Of a stretch of DNA of 64,000 bases, positions 24,829 to 36,999 are shown piece by piece (position 1 is the stretch's first letter; each line of letters begins with the position of its first letter). Under the pieces are notes generated by a model. It was not told the DNA's origin. It saw nothing but the letters and a program-made list of their open reading frames with translations, and did no database searches. This DNA is from Solanum dulcamara (Eukaryota > Streptophyta > Magnoliopsida > Solanales > Solanaceae): assembly GCF_947179165.1 (NCBI RefSeq), contig NC_077240.1, positions 47,428,501-47,492,500 of the forward strand. The letters run 5' to 3'. A program made the position numbers and the translations under genes.

Positions 24829-24837
24829 ATTTTATTA

Positions 24838-25212
24838 ATCCAAAATCGTAAGATAATATTTTTATTATTATATTTAATTAAAAAGGCAAATTAACCCAAA
24901 CTACCTAACTAACCTATACTACCCCATTAATCTACCCACTCTCCCTCACATTTCCACTTACCATCTATCCACAACATACCCATCTTCCCAATTAAAACAC
25001 TCCATATGCACACAAACGAAAAGGAGGAAAAACAATCCTGAAAAGAACTTTCATAAAAGCACCCACAAAATAGTACACAAAAACAATAACAACAAAAACC
25101 ACACAGTAACAGAAGAGAAAGAAAAAAAGGCGGAGATCGAGGTTTATTTTCATAGTTCTGAGTTTGTGGTTCCTAGTGTGATTTTTCTTGGTGAATTAAT
25201 CTTCAAAAAAGG
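24838..25212 (+). repeat. Element J LTR piece 2
   Basis: Between the MITE and element B. A- and C-rich, no gene seen. Its last five bases, AAAGG, are B's target site. Confidence 0.7.
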
Positions 25213-27274
25213 TGTAAGACCCCGTAAGATGAAAACTGGAACGAAAGGAAAATTTCAGAAGAATAGGACTGACCCAGGCCTATGAGTCAGTCTATGACCC
25301 TTATAGGTAATTAAGAGTACTAAACTTGACTCATGGAGGTGAAGAAAAAGCTAAAAATTCGCTAAGGAAAGTTTGAGAGTCTATGAGTCATCATACGTCT
25401 CTTGAAATAGTCTACGACTCATAAAAAGGAGTCGTAGTGCATGTCGTACACCCTTCAACTATTCAACGCTCAGAACCCACTCTACGACTCAATAGGATGA
25501 GTTATAAAGTATGAGATGACTCATGAAACTTTAGAGACTGAAAAAATAGGTAATTTGTCAGACTTGCAAGACGAATGACCTTATGATTCGTAGACTCCAA
25601 GATGGTTCATAAACATGACTTGCAATAAAGGTTCAGAGACTTGTTTTTTAAGTCTTTCTTAGGACCTGTAGGATGAGTCAGAGGGTTGCCCGACTCAGAA
25701 TTGAATAAGGGGTAGTTTGGTATTTTCCCTATATTCCACCAATGTATGTGGATGTTTTTAAGGACTAGATTCATTAACCATTATGTCCTAAATATTACAA
25801 AACTCTTTTTATTCTCTCATTATTTTTCAAACAGATTCTAGACTTCTCTCCCAAGGTACCTCAAGAGTTCATCAAGCTTTGGTTAGGGTTTCTTCAATTT
25901 TAAGACTTCTTTCTCAAATTCAAGTCCAATTTTAATGAAGGAATGTGTGGATTCATCATGGGTCCCTTCCACTTGTGGAGTCCAAGGTTTACTTCAAAAT
26001 ATTTATGAAATCTCACTACTTTTGAACTCCAATTTTGATGAATTGTGTTGGGTTGTTATAATTACATTTTTAATCCTTACTAATGATCATTATATGTATG
26101 TTTCTGCATAAATTACACGATTTCAAGTTGAATTATGAATGCCCATGCATGAAGCTATTTATATGATAAATTATATGAATTATGATTATAAAGTTCAATG
26201 TTTTTAAAGTATTTTATAGGGTTTCCAATAAAACTGATGTGGTGACATAGGAACCTTATGATATGAATTATGCAAGTATGATTTGTAACGTGGAAGGCCA
26301 ATATTCACATTTCAATAATGTTATTAAATGAGCTACTCTATGATTTTCAAACCTATGATCATATCTATGATATATGTTCATTATGATTTCTATGCTATAT
26401 ACGTATTCCATGGGATTTGACTTAGCACCGAGCGAACTTGAGGTGGGGGCCCTACCAAAAGACTTAGTAGCAGCCTCTAGTCCCATAATCTACGTGCCAC
26501 CGTAGGTTTGCCTTCATGGCTTATCTAGTGGATCCACATATAGCCTATGTACATGACCAGCCTAGCGGGGTAGAGTCTACCTTGGAAAGTAGATTCTCTT
26601 GTCTTCCATTGTGTGGGGAGATATCGAGATTCCATGTTATAGCTCACATGGTTTTATTATTGTTTATTATGCCTATCCCACATATATATACGTTCATTAT
26701 CTAACTTTATGATTTTCAACTAAGATCTTTAAATGCTTTGATCCTGATGTTGTTCTCATAGCTTTATCTATCCTCTTACTAATATATATTCTTTGAAAAT
26801 TGCATCTTATGATTTATATTTCATGTCATGCCCACATACTTAGTACATTCAAATGTACTAACGCATATATGTTGCCTACATTTTCTCCTAATGTAGAGGT
26901 TGAGGATCACACTAATTTACCTGGCTAGTAGAGTTTTCAATCGGCGAAGTGTTTGTGAGTCCTCATCATGTCAAGAAAGAGTTATGACTTTTTTCTATTC
27001 TAAAGACTTCGTATGATTTGATTTGAAGGTGAGTTAGGGACATATCTTAGCCCCTACCCTTTTTATTTAGTCGAGGCATTAGATCGACTAATGTTTTCGA
27101 GTCTATGTTATCAAGTTACATTCTTCTTTTATGATTCATGATTTAGAATCTCTTTTTTTGTTTTCACATTTACTTTACCTTATGTATGATTTATGATATG
27201 TCAAGAGGTTTTGTTGGATCCCTTCAGAGTTTTGATCATCGTATTACGACTAGACCCTAGGTCAGGTCGTGACA
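25213..27274 (+). repeat. Element B 5' LTR (2.06 kb)
   Basis: Begins TGTAAGACCCCG. The U3 part holds repeated CTACGACTC/GAGTCGTAG words (25395-25500). The donor-like site seen in sister LTRs is damaged here (GAAG|GAATGT at 25941). PBS-like AACTTGGTATTTGAG follows at 27275. Confidence 0.88.
26875..26897 (+). other. Conserved stem-loop, B 5' LTR
   Basis: CCTACATT, 7-nt loop, AATGTAGA: 7 of 8 pairs. Confidence 0.6.
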
Positions 27275-27490
27275 AACTTGGTATTTGAGTACAAGGTTTA
27301 ATATGTCCTAAGGTGTCCAACATGCCATATCATGTAGAGTCTTATTTATGAATATGAAGCGTGCCACATCTATGAACAGGAGGCTATAAGGCATTTTAGG
27401 AATCCTCACTTCTTTCATGATCTATGTCATGCAATAGAGTTTGTTCTAAGATTTCCTTTCCCTAATGGGTTTCCTTTGTGATTTCAAAAA

Positions 27491-28560
27491 ATGCATCCAA
27501 GAAGACCACCTTTACCAGGGGATCAATACTAATAAATCCCAAGCTCCCCGATTCCTCAAGGTAATGGTACTTTGCCCGACAAAGTGACACATGTAGAGTT
27601 CTGGACTATTTTTACTATGCTAGCCCAAGTAGTGGCTAACCAAGGGGTTGCATCTCCTCCTAATATTTTGACTCCGGCTTCCAGAGTAAGGGAATTTGCA
27701 TTAATGAACCCTCCCGAGTTCCATAGTTTGAAAGTAGATGGGGACCCCTAAGAGTTCATTGATAAGGTTTATAAAATAGTGAGTATCATGGGGGTTTCTC
27801 AAAGTTTGGTACACTCAATGGAAGTTGGAGAAGGTAGATAAATGTTCTATTGAATTGGAAGCCTTAAAACTTTCTTTCTTTGATCATTTGTTCTTTCTTG
27901 AGCTAAGGAAATCTAAAATGTTGAAGTTCATTAATCTTTGATAAGGCAACATGGGAATAATGGACTATGCTATCAAGTTTACTAAGCTATCCAAATATGC
28001 TCCGTCATTGGGTTTTGATCCACGTTCCCGAATGAGTCAATTCATATAGGGGGTGTCTGACTTGGTTTCTAAGGAATGTTGTACCGCCATGCTTGTTAAA
28101 GAGATGGACATATCTCGGATTGTTACTTTTGCTGAATAAATTGATGGAGAAAAACTCAAGGAGATAAGAATAAGGGATTCTAAGAGGGCTCGGTATGAAG
28201 GTTGGTTCTCCAATGCTAGGACCGGTGTTGGTAGTAGTGGCCACTTTAACAAGGCCAATGTTTGGGGAAGAAGTTTGTTAGGGGTATGGTTCCACACCCT
28301 AAAGTTCAAGGAGGAGGAGGTATGAATGCTAGTAGCCTTTCTTTTCGTAAGTGTGCAAAGTGTTGAAAGAATCATAGAAGGAAATGCTTGATGGGAACGG
28401 GTGCCCTTATGTTGCCAACAAAGGTGGAGAAGGTCGTCCTCAATTGGGACAAGTACAACAAGGCGTCCAAGCGCAACCTAATGGTGGCCAACTCAACAAC
28501 TGATTTTATGCTCGTTATGCTAGGCAAGACGTGGATGAGACTCCCAATATGGTCACAGGT
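27491..28560 (+). pseudogene. Element B gag remnant
   Basis: Capsid-type Gag. The ATG at 27491 is followed after about 10 codons by two stops. Recognisable pieces are MNPPEFHSLK-like (near 27703), DPxEFIDKVYKIV (near 27745), SFFDHLFFLELRKSK (near 27872), and a nucleocapsid-like CAKC(stop)KNHRRKC near 28351. Frameshifts and stops throughout. The 6 bases before the start read TCAAAAA, where C, D and I have an acceptor-like TCAG. Confidence 0.8.
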
Positions 28561-28880
28561 ATTATACGGGTCTTTAAATTTGATGTTTATGCATCGCTTG
28601 ATCTAGGTTCCAACATGTGTTTTGTTACTCCTCGCCTTGCTATGACATTTGATAGGTGCCTCGAAGTGTTGTTAGAAAATTTTCAGTTTATACTCTTGTT
28701 GGTGATTCAGTATTAGCCAAGAGAGTTTATAGAAATTGTCCCATGTCGGTCTTTCATAAAGTTATCCATTGTGATATTGTTGAACTAGGTATTACCGATT
28801 TTAACGTTATTCTTGGTTTGGATTGGTTACATGCCGCTTATACATCTATTGATTATAGAACCCATAGGGTCAAGTTTTAA
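28560..28880 (+). pseudogene. Element B protease remnant
   Basis: Aspartic protease of the Gag-Pol polyprotein. The active-site area reads LDLGSNMCFVTP rather than the usual DSGA form, so the catalytic triad is lost. The C-terminal VILGLDWLHAAYTSIDY signature (from about 28807) is intact. Frame changes occur between the pieces. Confidence 0.78.
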
Positions 28881-29169
28881 TTTCCTAATGAGACTACTCT
28901 TGAATGGAAGGGTAATAATTCGCTGGTTAAGGGTCAATATATCTCATCTCTTAAGGCCCAAAAAATGATTTCCAAAGGGTGCATTCACCATATTTTGCGA
29001 GTTAGGGATGTTGATTCTGAATCTCCTACTCTTTAGATGGTTCCCGTAGTTAACGAGTTTTTTGATGTGTTCCCCGATTTCTTGCGCCGGTGTTCCTACC
29101 GAAAGGGAAAATGACTTTTCCATAGGTCTTCTTCCCGATACTCAACCTATTTGTATTTCTTCTTAACGT

Positions 29170-29935
29170 ATGGCTCCGGCAGAACTCAAGAAGTTGAAAG
29201 AGCAATTAAGGGATTTGTTGGATAAGGTCGTTATAAGGCCAAGTATATCACCATGGGGTACTCTCATGTGGTTTGGGAGGAAAAAATATGGGTTTCTTCG
29301 AATATGTATACACTACTGGAAATTGAATAAGGTCATCCTAAATAACATATATCCAATTCCGATGATAGATGATTTGTTTGACCAATTACAAGGGGAAAGT
29401 TTCTACTCTAAGATTAATCTCCGTTCAGGTGATCATTAACTAAGGGTGATGGAGTGTGATATTCTCAAAATGATGTTTCGAACAAGGTATGGTCCTTTTG
29501 AATTTGTAGTAGTGTCGTTTGGTTTGACTAATGCTCCCACTATTTTAATGTATTTGATGAATCATACTTTCAATCAATATTTGGACATGTTTGTGGTGGT
29601 ATTTATTGATGACATTTTAATTTACTCTTGGAATAAGGAGGACCATATAGGTCACTTAAAACTTGTGTTGCAAACATTGAGGGATAAAAAACTAATTGCC
29701 AAGTTTAGTAAGTGTGAATTTTGGCTAAGGGAAGTTGCATTTCTTGGCCATGTTGATTCCGGTGATGGGATTAATGTTAATGCAAAAAAAATGGAGGCGG
29801 TAAAGAATTGGCCTAGACCATTGTCTCATTCGGATATTAGAAGCTTTTGGGGTTTAGCTGGATTCTATAGAAGGTTTCATCTATTGCTTCCTCTTTGACC
29901 AAGTTGACTCAAAAGAAGGTAAAATTTCAATGGTC
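29170..29935 (+). pseudogene. Element B reverse transcriptase remnant
   Basis: Open at 29170-29439 and 29446-29898 in one frame, with one stop between them. Motifs: KELKEQL-type start ([17 protein letters not shown]), [19 protein letters not shown](stop)[11 protein letters not shown], and the active site [12 protein letters not shown] (near 29593). Then [18 protein letters not shown]. The reading frame fails near 29898. RNase H does not follow as expected. Confidence 0.88.
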
Positions 29936-29989
29936 GGAAGAATGTGAGAAGAGTTTCAAATATTGAAGGATCATCTTACGTCTCCTATT

Positions 29990-30165
29990 TTAATATTGCC
30001 CAAAGTTTTGGATGGGTTTGTAATATATGTTTTGCCAAAAAGGACTTTAACCTTTGACAAAAGAGATGGCTTTAACCCCTAAAGGATTATGACATGAGTG
30101 TATGTACCATCCGGGTAAGGCAAATGGTGTAACTGATGCTCTCAGTCGGTTTTCCATGGATAGTG
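29990..30165 (+). pseudogene. Element B RNase H remnant with internal deletion
   Basis: The text passes from the start of RNase H (DGFVIYV near 30010) straight to a trace of its end (KRTLTFDKR near 30040), then YHPGKANGVTDALSR (30104-30150). In element D the same two landmarks are about 215 bp further apart, so the catalytic core is missing. Confidence 0.75.
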
Positions 30166-31680
30166 TTGCATATATTGAGGAAGGTAAGAGGGAGTTTCTT
30201 AAAGATTTCCATAGATTGGAACATTTAGGTGTACATTTTGTTGACTCCAATGATGGAGGTGTTCTTGTACATAATGACTTAGAATTGTCTCTTGTGGCGG
30301 ATGCTATGGCAAAACAAGACCATGATCCGATGTTGGTTGAGTTAAAGAAGTTGGTTTCCATAGATGCCATTGAGGATTTTCCCAAGGGGGAGATGGGGTG
30401 CTACTTTTCAAAGGTCGTTTATGTGTTCCTAAAATTGATTCCTTAAGGGAATTGATATTGAATGAGGCTTATAGTTCTCGATATTCAATTCATCCGAGAT
30501 CCACCAGGATGTATTGTGATTTGAGGGAAGTGTATTAGTGGAATGGAACGAAGAAGGACATAGTGGAGTTTGTGGCTAAGTATCTTAATTGTCAACAAGT
30601 TAGAGTTGAGAATAAAACCGCGAGGTTTAACTCAAGATATTGAGATTTCTACTTGAAAGTGGGAAGATGTGAATATGGACTTTGTAACAGGTTTTCCTCA
30701 TACTAGAAGACAACATGATTCTATTTGGGTTGTTGTGGACCGAATGACTAACTCGACACATTTTATTCTTGTCAAGACTTCTTATAGTGCCGAAGACTAT
30801 GCTAAGTTGTACATTCGCAAACTTGTGAAACTTCATGGTGTTCCATTGTCGATTATATCAGATAGAGGTACTCAATTCACTTTAAAATTTTGGAAGTCAT
30901 TTCAAAAAGGTCTTGGTACTAGAGTTAAGCTAAGTATCGCTTTCCATCCTTAAACCGATGGAAAAGCCGAAAGAACAATCCAAACATTGGAGGATATGTT
31001 GAAAGTATGTATCATTGATTTTAAAGGAAGTTGGGATGAACATTTGCGATTGATTAAGTTTGCCTACAATAATAGTTATCACTCTGGCATCCAAATGGCT
31101 CTTTTTGAAGCCTTGTATGGGAAAAGATGTAGATCCCCGATGGAATGGTTTGAAGTGGGTGAGATGGCATTGATTGGTACATATTTGGTAGTTGATGCAA
31201 TAGAGAAAGTAAGGCTTATAAGAGAAACATGAAAGATGGCTCAAAGTCATCAAAAGTCCCATTCGTACATAAGAAGAAGAGAGCTTGAATTTGATGTGGA
31301 TGATTGGGTATATTTGAAGGTTTCACCTATGGTGGTGTAATGTTTTTGGTAGGAAAGGGAAGTTGAGTCCTAGATATGTAGGACCCTATAGAATATTGAA
31401 AAGTGTTGGCAAGGTAGCATATGAGTTAGAATTGCCATTTGAGTTGGCTATGGTTCACCCGGTATTTCATATATCAATGTTGAGGAAATTTGTGGGTGAT
31501 CCCAACTCTATTGTGCCATTGGAAGCTATGAACATTGAAGAAAAGTTTACTTATGAGCAAGTTCCAGTGGAAATCTTAGACCGGGAAGTAAAGAGTTTAA
31601 GGAATAAAGATGTTGTGTCTGTCAAGGTGTTATGGAGAAATAAATATGTAGAGAGTGCTACTTGGTAAGTGGAAACACAC
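30166..31680 (+). pseudogene. Element B integrase remnant with Tekay-type tail
   Basis: Order: linker with EFLKDFHRLEHLGV, a zinc-binding domain (YSIHPRSTRMY near 30483; KYLNCQQV near 30580, where the first Cys is replaced by Tyr), core with MDFVTGFPHTRRQHDSIW and VDRMTNS (30669 on), ISDRGTQF near 30855, and [13 protein letters not shown] near 30963. Then FAYNNSYHSGIQMALFEALYG and the C-terminal MSPRYVGPYRILKSVG (31363 on) to LDREVKSLRNKDV. Broken by several stops. Element C begins 47 bp past the end of this frame. Confidence 0.88.
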
Positions 31681-32232
31681 ACGATACGTTATACATATCT
31701 TTTTCCTTCCACTCAAGCATAATGTACTGTAAGACACTAGAAGTCAGAGAGTTGGAATCCAAAGGAAATCCTCGAAATTTTGACTGACTTCAGTCTTACG
31801 AGCCACTCTACGACTCGTAGACAGTCCTACAACTCATAGGAACAAGTCATGGAGTTAATCTTAGTAGTTGTATATGACCAACCTCAAATAAAGGTCTTAT
31901 GACTCATGTTTACGACCCATACTCAACTACACGATCCATAGACATAACTCGTAGGAAGAGTTCTGAGGTTAAGTTCAAGGATTTGGTACCTATAGAACGA
32001 GTTCATATTATGAATCGTAGTCAAGTTTACGCGATGTAGAAATGAACCATTTACAAACTTCAGAGACATGAAAATCAAAACTTTTGTCAAACCTACAAGA
32101 TGAGTTGTCTTGACGACTCGTCCTATCTTCTATAACCCGTAGGGTCGAAAATTCAAATTTAATAAATGGCAATTGTGTCTTTTTCCAAGTTCGGTTTAAT
32201 GAACCTAGAAACAATTAGGCCAAGTTCAACTC

Positions 32233-32240
32233 TATAAATA
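32233..32240 (+). promoter_or_regulatory. TATA box in C 5' LTR
   Basis: TATAAATA within AACTCTATAAATACCC, the same context as in the C 3' LTR. Confidence 0.6.
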
Positions 32241-33468
32241 CCCAATTCTTTGGAATTCCTTCATTCTAAAATCATTCTCCTAAAATTTCTCTAAGGCAAG
32301 AACAAAGTCTCTCAAGGTTTCCTCTTAAAGCTACAAGCTAGGGTTTAAGATTTCTTCAAGGTTCTTCTTCAATTCTTATTGAATTCAATCAATTTATGTG
32401 GGAATTGATTCTTAGGCCTTTTCACCCATGAAGTCCCAAAGATTTTTGTTAAGTTTTTATTCAATTTCAATGGTTTATGAACCCTAATTTTGATGAATTG
32501 CATTGGACTGATTTGATTTTATTTTTAGATGTTATCAATGATCATTATATGAATATTTTCATATGAATTGCATGATTTTAAGTTAAAACATGAATTCCCA
32601 TGCCTAAAGCTAATTTCAAGTAATAATTATGAAAGTTAAAGATGGTTTTATTAGTTCATCATGAGTTCAATGATTTTCAATCAAAGTTTCTACGATTTAA
32701 AGTTGAAATTATCATTTTATGATGAAAGTTATTATGATGATAAAAGTTAAGATCAAAGATATTATTATGGTGTGATAAGTCCAATTCTCAGAAAATTATG
32801 TTAAAGATTGTGACAAGTACAATTCTCACCGAAGTTGTTGATTCTTATGAATCACTAAGTTAATGAGTTATTTCTAATATGTTTTAAATATTGATTGATA
32901 GGAAGTTAATATATTTCCCTGTTATGTTATTATCATATTTTCTGAGTTTTCATTAGGATATTGACTTAGCACCAAAAGGACTTCTTGGTGGCGTTCGGTC
33001 TGGTAATGCAGTTAGTTACCCAAGGGAATCCTAGTAGCAACCTAAAGTCCCAAACTATGTTGTATGCATAAGATTGACTTCATGTCCTGGTTAATGGATC
33101 CACATATAGCACAGCTGAGTAGAGTTAAGATGAGTAACATGATGGAGTATGCCTTTGTAAGGTATTCCCCCCCTTCTCGATGCGGGTATCATGAGATTGC
33201 ATTTAATAGATTGCATGGTCTTAGATGTCAGTTAAAGGTCTTATCCAACACAAGTTAAATGTCAACTTATGAGTTTATGATGATTTTTTATGATATGCAT
33301 TGACCATGAGTTTCATATGTTCATAGCTTTTCTCACGTTCATTATGAATTGTCAGGCATCTTATAGCATTTTGATTATGTTCCTTTACTTGTTCATGCAT
33401 ACGTCTCGTACTTAGTACATACAAAATTACTAACGCATACACATTCAAAAGTACTAAAGCATACTTTT

Positions 33469-33491
33469 CCTATATTTTCTCATAATATAGG
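33469..33491 (+). other. Conserved stem-loop, C 5' LTR
   Basis: CCTATATT, 7-nt loop, AATATAGG: perfect stem. The 3' LTR of the same element has the C-G version, so two paired positions differ together. Confidence 0.65.
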
Positions 33492-34039
33492 GTCAGATGA
33501 CATTCACGACCATCCTATCAAGGGAAATGTCTTCCTTTTCATGTTGCTATTACTTTGACTTTCTTATATTGTTAGGGTGAGATAGGAGCATGTCCTAAGC
33601 CCTTGTGAAAGACTAAACTAGAGGAATGTTTAGACGGCTTATGGTGTTGTTTGGTTTGATACCTATTGAGCTTGCTATCCCTTAGCCCCATACCCTTGAG
33701 TTGATTACTTCTTCTTGATTCTTATATTTTTCTTTACCTTATGAATGTGATGTATTCTAAGATGGCTTAGTTAGGGTCCTTTTTATTTCGATCGTCATTT
33801 CATGCCTTAGCCCTAGTTTGGGTTATAACAAATTTAGTATCAGAGTATAAGGTTTAAAAGAATCCTAGGGAGTCTAACATACCGCATTAAGTTGAGTCTT
33901 TTTCATTAGTGTGAAGCACGCCACATCCATGAGTAGGAGGCCACAAAATATCTTAGGTAAGTCTCACTTCTTTCAGGATCTATTTTGTGCGGTATAGTGG
34001 TTAAGTCTTTTCCCTCTAATGCTTGTTCTTTGTGATTTT

Positions 34040-34042
34040 CAG
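34040..34042 (+). promoter_or_regulatory. Splice-acceptor-like site before C gag
   Basis: TTGTGATTTTCAG|AAT then ATG at 34046, preceded by a pyrimidine-rich stretch (CTTTTCCCTCTAATG). Same layout as D and I. Confidence 0.45.
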
Positions 34043-34045
34043 AAT

Positions 34046-35133
34046 ATGACTCCACGAAGATCCCCACTAGAAGGAATATGGTTGAAAAGTAGCAACAAGC
34101 TCCGAATGATCCTATGAATGATCAAGTTTCCAATTCTGAATGGCCTTCCAAGTACTTGCTCAAGCCATTACGGCTTAAGTTAACCTTGATTTGGTTTCTT
34201 CTGTGAACCCGAATGTGGGTATGGATTCAACAAGAATTCATGATTTCATGAGGATGAATCCTCCGGAGTTTTGGTATTCCAAAGTTTATGAAGATCCACA
34301 AGAGTTTGTTGATAAAATCCATAAGATTGTTCATATCATAGGGATTAGCCTAATTAAGAGAGAGGGTTAGCCACTTACCAATTGAAGGGTGTTTCTCATA
34401 TTTGGTATGACCAATGGAAGATTGAGAGGCCTAGAGAGGTTGATCCCATGACTTGGGATGAGTTCAAAGGGGTGTTTCTCGATCATGTTTTTCCCATTGG
34501 AGTTGAGGGAAGCCAAAGTGAAAGAGTTCATCAACATTAAGCAAGGTGGTATATGTGAGGGAGTATGTTCTCAAGTTTACTCAATTGTTAAAATATGCTC
34601 CGTTCATGGTTGTCGACTCAAGAGCTCGTATGAGCAAGTTTGTGTTGGGTGTGTCGGATATAGTCTCAAAGGAATGAAAAACATCTATGTTTATTCGGGA
34701 GATGGACATATCTAGACTCATGACCTATGTAGAGAAAATTGACTATGAGAAGCTTAAGAAGAATAATAGGGAGTCCAAGAGACCAAGGACCAATGGTGGT
34801 GATTTGTTTCATGGTAAGTCTAGAGGTAGTGGTCGTCCTAATTTTTTCCAAAAGTACTCCATCCAAGGGTCTTCTAATTCCACCACCCCAAGGTTAGACA
34901 AAGATAGGGTGCCCAACCCTAAGACTCAAGGAGGTGTTCCTATTGGCCAAGTTACTCCCATATGCAAAAAGTGTAGTAAGAACAACAAGGGTGAATGTTT
35001 AGCTGGGTTTAATGTGTGCTACCAGTATGGTAAGTTGGGTCATCATGCTAAGGAATGTATGGTCAAAGAGGCCTTCATCCAGGCTAAGTTTCTCAAGGTG
35101 CTCAGTGAAATAAAAGGGAGGTCAACACAATAA
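34046..35133 (+). pseudogene. Element C gag remnant
   Basis: ATG at 34046 gives MTPRRSPLEG-like text. Capsid pieces RMNPPEFWYSKV (near 34251) and EDPQEFVDKIHKIV follow. A long open stretch at 34687-35133 carries a basic, Gly-rich middle and the nucleocapsid knuckle NVCYQYGKLGHHAKEC, where the second Cys is Tyr, so zinc binding should fail. Frameshifts at about 34370-34690. The region then continues into protease. Confidence 0.85.
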
Positions 35134-35149
35134 TAGGTTTTATGCTCTG

Positions 35150-35500
35150 TGACTCCCGATGTTGTCATCGGTATGTTATGGGTCTTTTACTATGATGTTT
35201 ATACTTTACTTGATCCGAGTGTAAATTTGTCTTTTCTTCCCCTTATGTGGACATGAGGATTGATGTTAGACCCAAAACATTATTACAACCTTATTCTGTT
35301 TATACTCTCGTAGGTGAGTCTATTATGGCTAAAAGAGTCTATTAAAGTTATCCAATCACAGTCTTCCGTAAAGTTACCCTAAGTGATCTAGTTGATCTTG
35401 AGATGACCAATTTTGATATTATCCTTGGTATGGATTAGCTATATGCATGTTATGTTTCTATTGATTGTAGAACCCAAGTGGTTAAGTTTTAATTAATGAA
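35150..35500 (+). pseudogene. Element C protease remnant
   Basis: The active-site area reads YTLLDPSVNLSF (from about 35201), without the usual DSG/DTG. The end signature FDIILGMD(stop)LYACYVSIDC is near 35413. At least one frameshift. Confidence 0.75.
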
Positions 35501-35534
35501 TAAACCAGCCCTAGAATAGAAGGGTAGTAATTTA

Positions 35535-36990
35535 ATGTTCAAAGGTCAATTCATTTCGTACCTTAAATTTCGGAAAAGGATTTCCAAGGATTGTATCTAT
35601 CATCTTATGAGGGTCAGAGATAAGAATTTTGAAGCCCCTAGTTTAGAGTCTGTACCCATTGTTAATGAGTTTTCGGATGATTTTCTTAATTATTTACTGG
35701 TGTCTCTCCCAAAAAGGATATTGACTTCGGTATAGACCTTCTTTTGAATACTCAACCTATTTCTATTCCTCCTAATGTGATGGCCCTGACTGAGTTAAAA
35801 GAATGAAAGGATTAATTGAAAGACTTGTTAGACAAGGGTTTTATTAGACCAAGTATATCCCCAATGGGTGCTCCTATTTTATTTGTTATAAAGAAGGATG
35901 GTTCACTACATATGTGCATTGACTACTAGCAATTGAATAAACTAACCATCAAGAATAAATATCCAATTCTTAGAATAGATGACTTGTTTGACCAATTGCA
36001 AAGGGCAAGTTACTTCTCCAAAATAGATCTTTGTTCCGGTTATCACCAATAGAGGATGAGGTAATGTGACATTCCCAAAATGGCATTTCGGATGAGCTAT
36101 AGCCATTTTGACTTCCTAGTCATGTCGTTTGGTTTGACCAATGCTCGTGCGTCTTTCATAGATAATGAATAGGGTTTTACAACAATATTTGGACATATTT
36201 GTGATTGTATTCATTGATGATATTTAGTTTTACTCTCAGAATGAAGAGGAGCATGCTAATAACTTGAAGATTATGTTACAAACTTTAAGGGAAAAGCAAC
36301 TATCTGCAAAGTTCAACAAATGAGAGTTTTTTAAGAGAGGTGACTTTTCTTGGTCACATTGTGTCCGGTGAAGGGATTATGGTTGATTCTAAGAAAACTG
36401 AGGCAGTTAAGAATTGACCTAGACCGTTATATCCTTCAAACATTATGATCTTCTTGGGATTAGCCGGATACTACAGGAGATATGTGGAAGTATTTTCATT
36501 GATCTCATCACCTTTGATCAATTAACACAAAAGAAGGTGTAATTTTAATGGTCAAAAGCTTGTGAAAAAAGATTTGAAGAGTTGGCAGATCGTCTCACTA
36601 CTGCTCCTATCTTGACCTTGTCAGAAGAGTTTGATGGTTTCATGGTATATTGTGCTGTCTCAAGGGTTGATCTTAGTTGTGTATTGATGCAACATGATAA
36701 GGTAATAGCCTATATTTCTAGGCAACTTAAGGTTCATGAATAAAATTATCCAACCCATGATCTTGAGGTAGCAGCGGTTGTGTTTTCTTGGAAGATTTGG
36801 AGACACTATATTTTTGTGTCCATGTGGATGTGTTCACCGACCATAAGAGTTTATAATATGGGTTTAAGCAAAAATATCTGAACCTTCGACAAAGGAGATA
36901 GATTGAATTGTTGAAGGACTATGATATGACTGTGTCATACCATCTAGTCAAAGCTAATATGGTTGCCGATGCACTAAGTAGATTGTCCAT
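35535..36990 (+). pseudogene. Element C reverse transcriptase and RNase H remnant
   Basis: Opens with FKGQFISYLKFRKRISKDC (35538 on). Motifs then appear in several frames: IRPSISP-like, [14 protein letters not shown] (near 35886), [15 protein letters not shown], and the active site VIVFIDDI (near 36205) with a stop after it. AKFNK(stop)EFF and GYYRRYVE follow. RNase H text (DGFMVYCAVSRVDLSCVLMQ near 36632; [16 protein letters not shown]) has several breaks. It ends [17 protein letters not shown] (open at 36908-37204). Confidence 0.85.
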
Positions 36991-36999
36991 GAGTATTGA

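Larger units (their letters stand above)
31728..33830 (+). repeat. Element C 5' LTR (2.10 kb)
   Basis: Ends GGTTATAACA, followed by AATTTAGTATCAGAG (PBS). U3 is dense in CTACGACTCGTAG-type words (31796-32160). The donor-like site is destroyed (AATTTATGTG at 32391) though it is kept in the 3' LTR. Confidence 0.88.
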
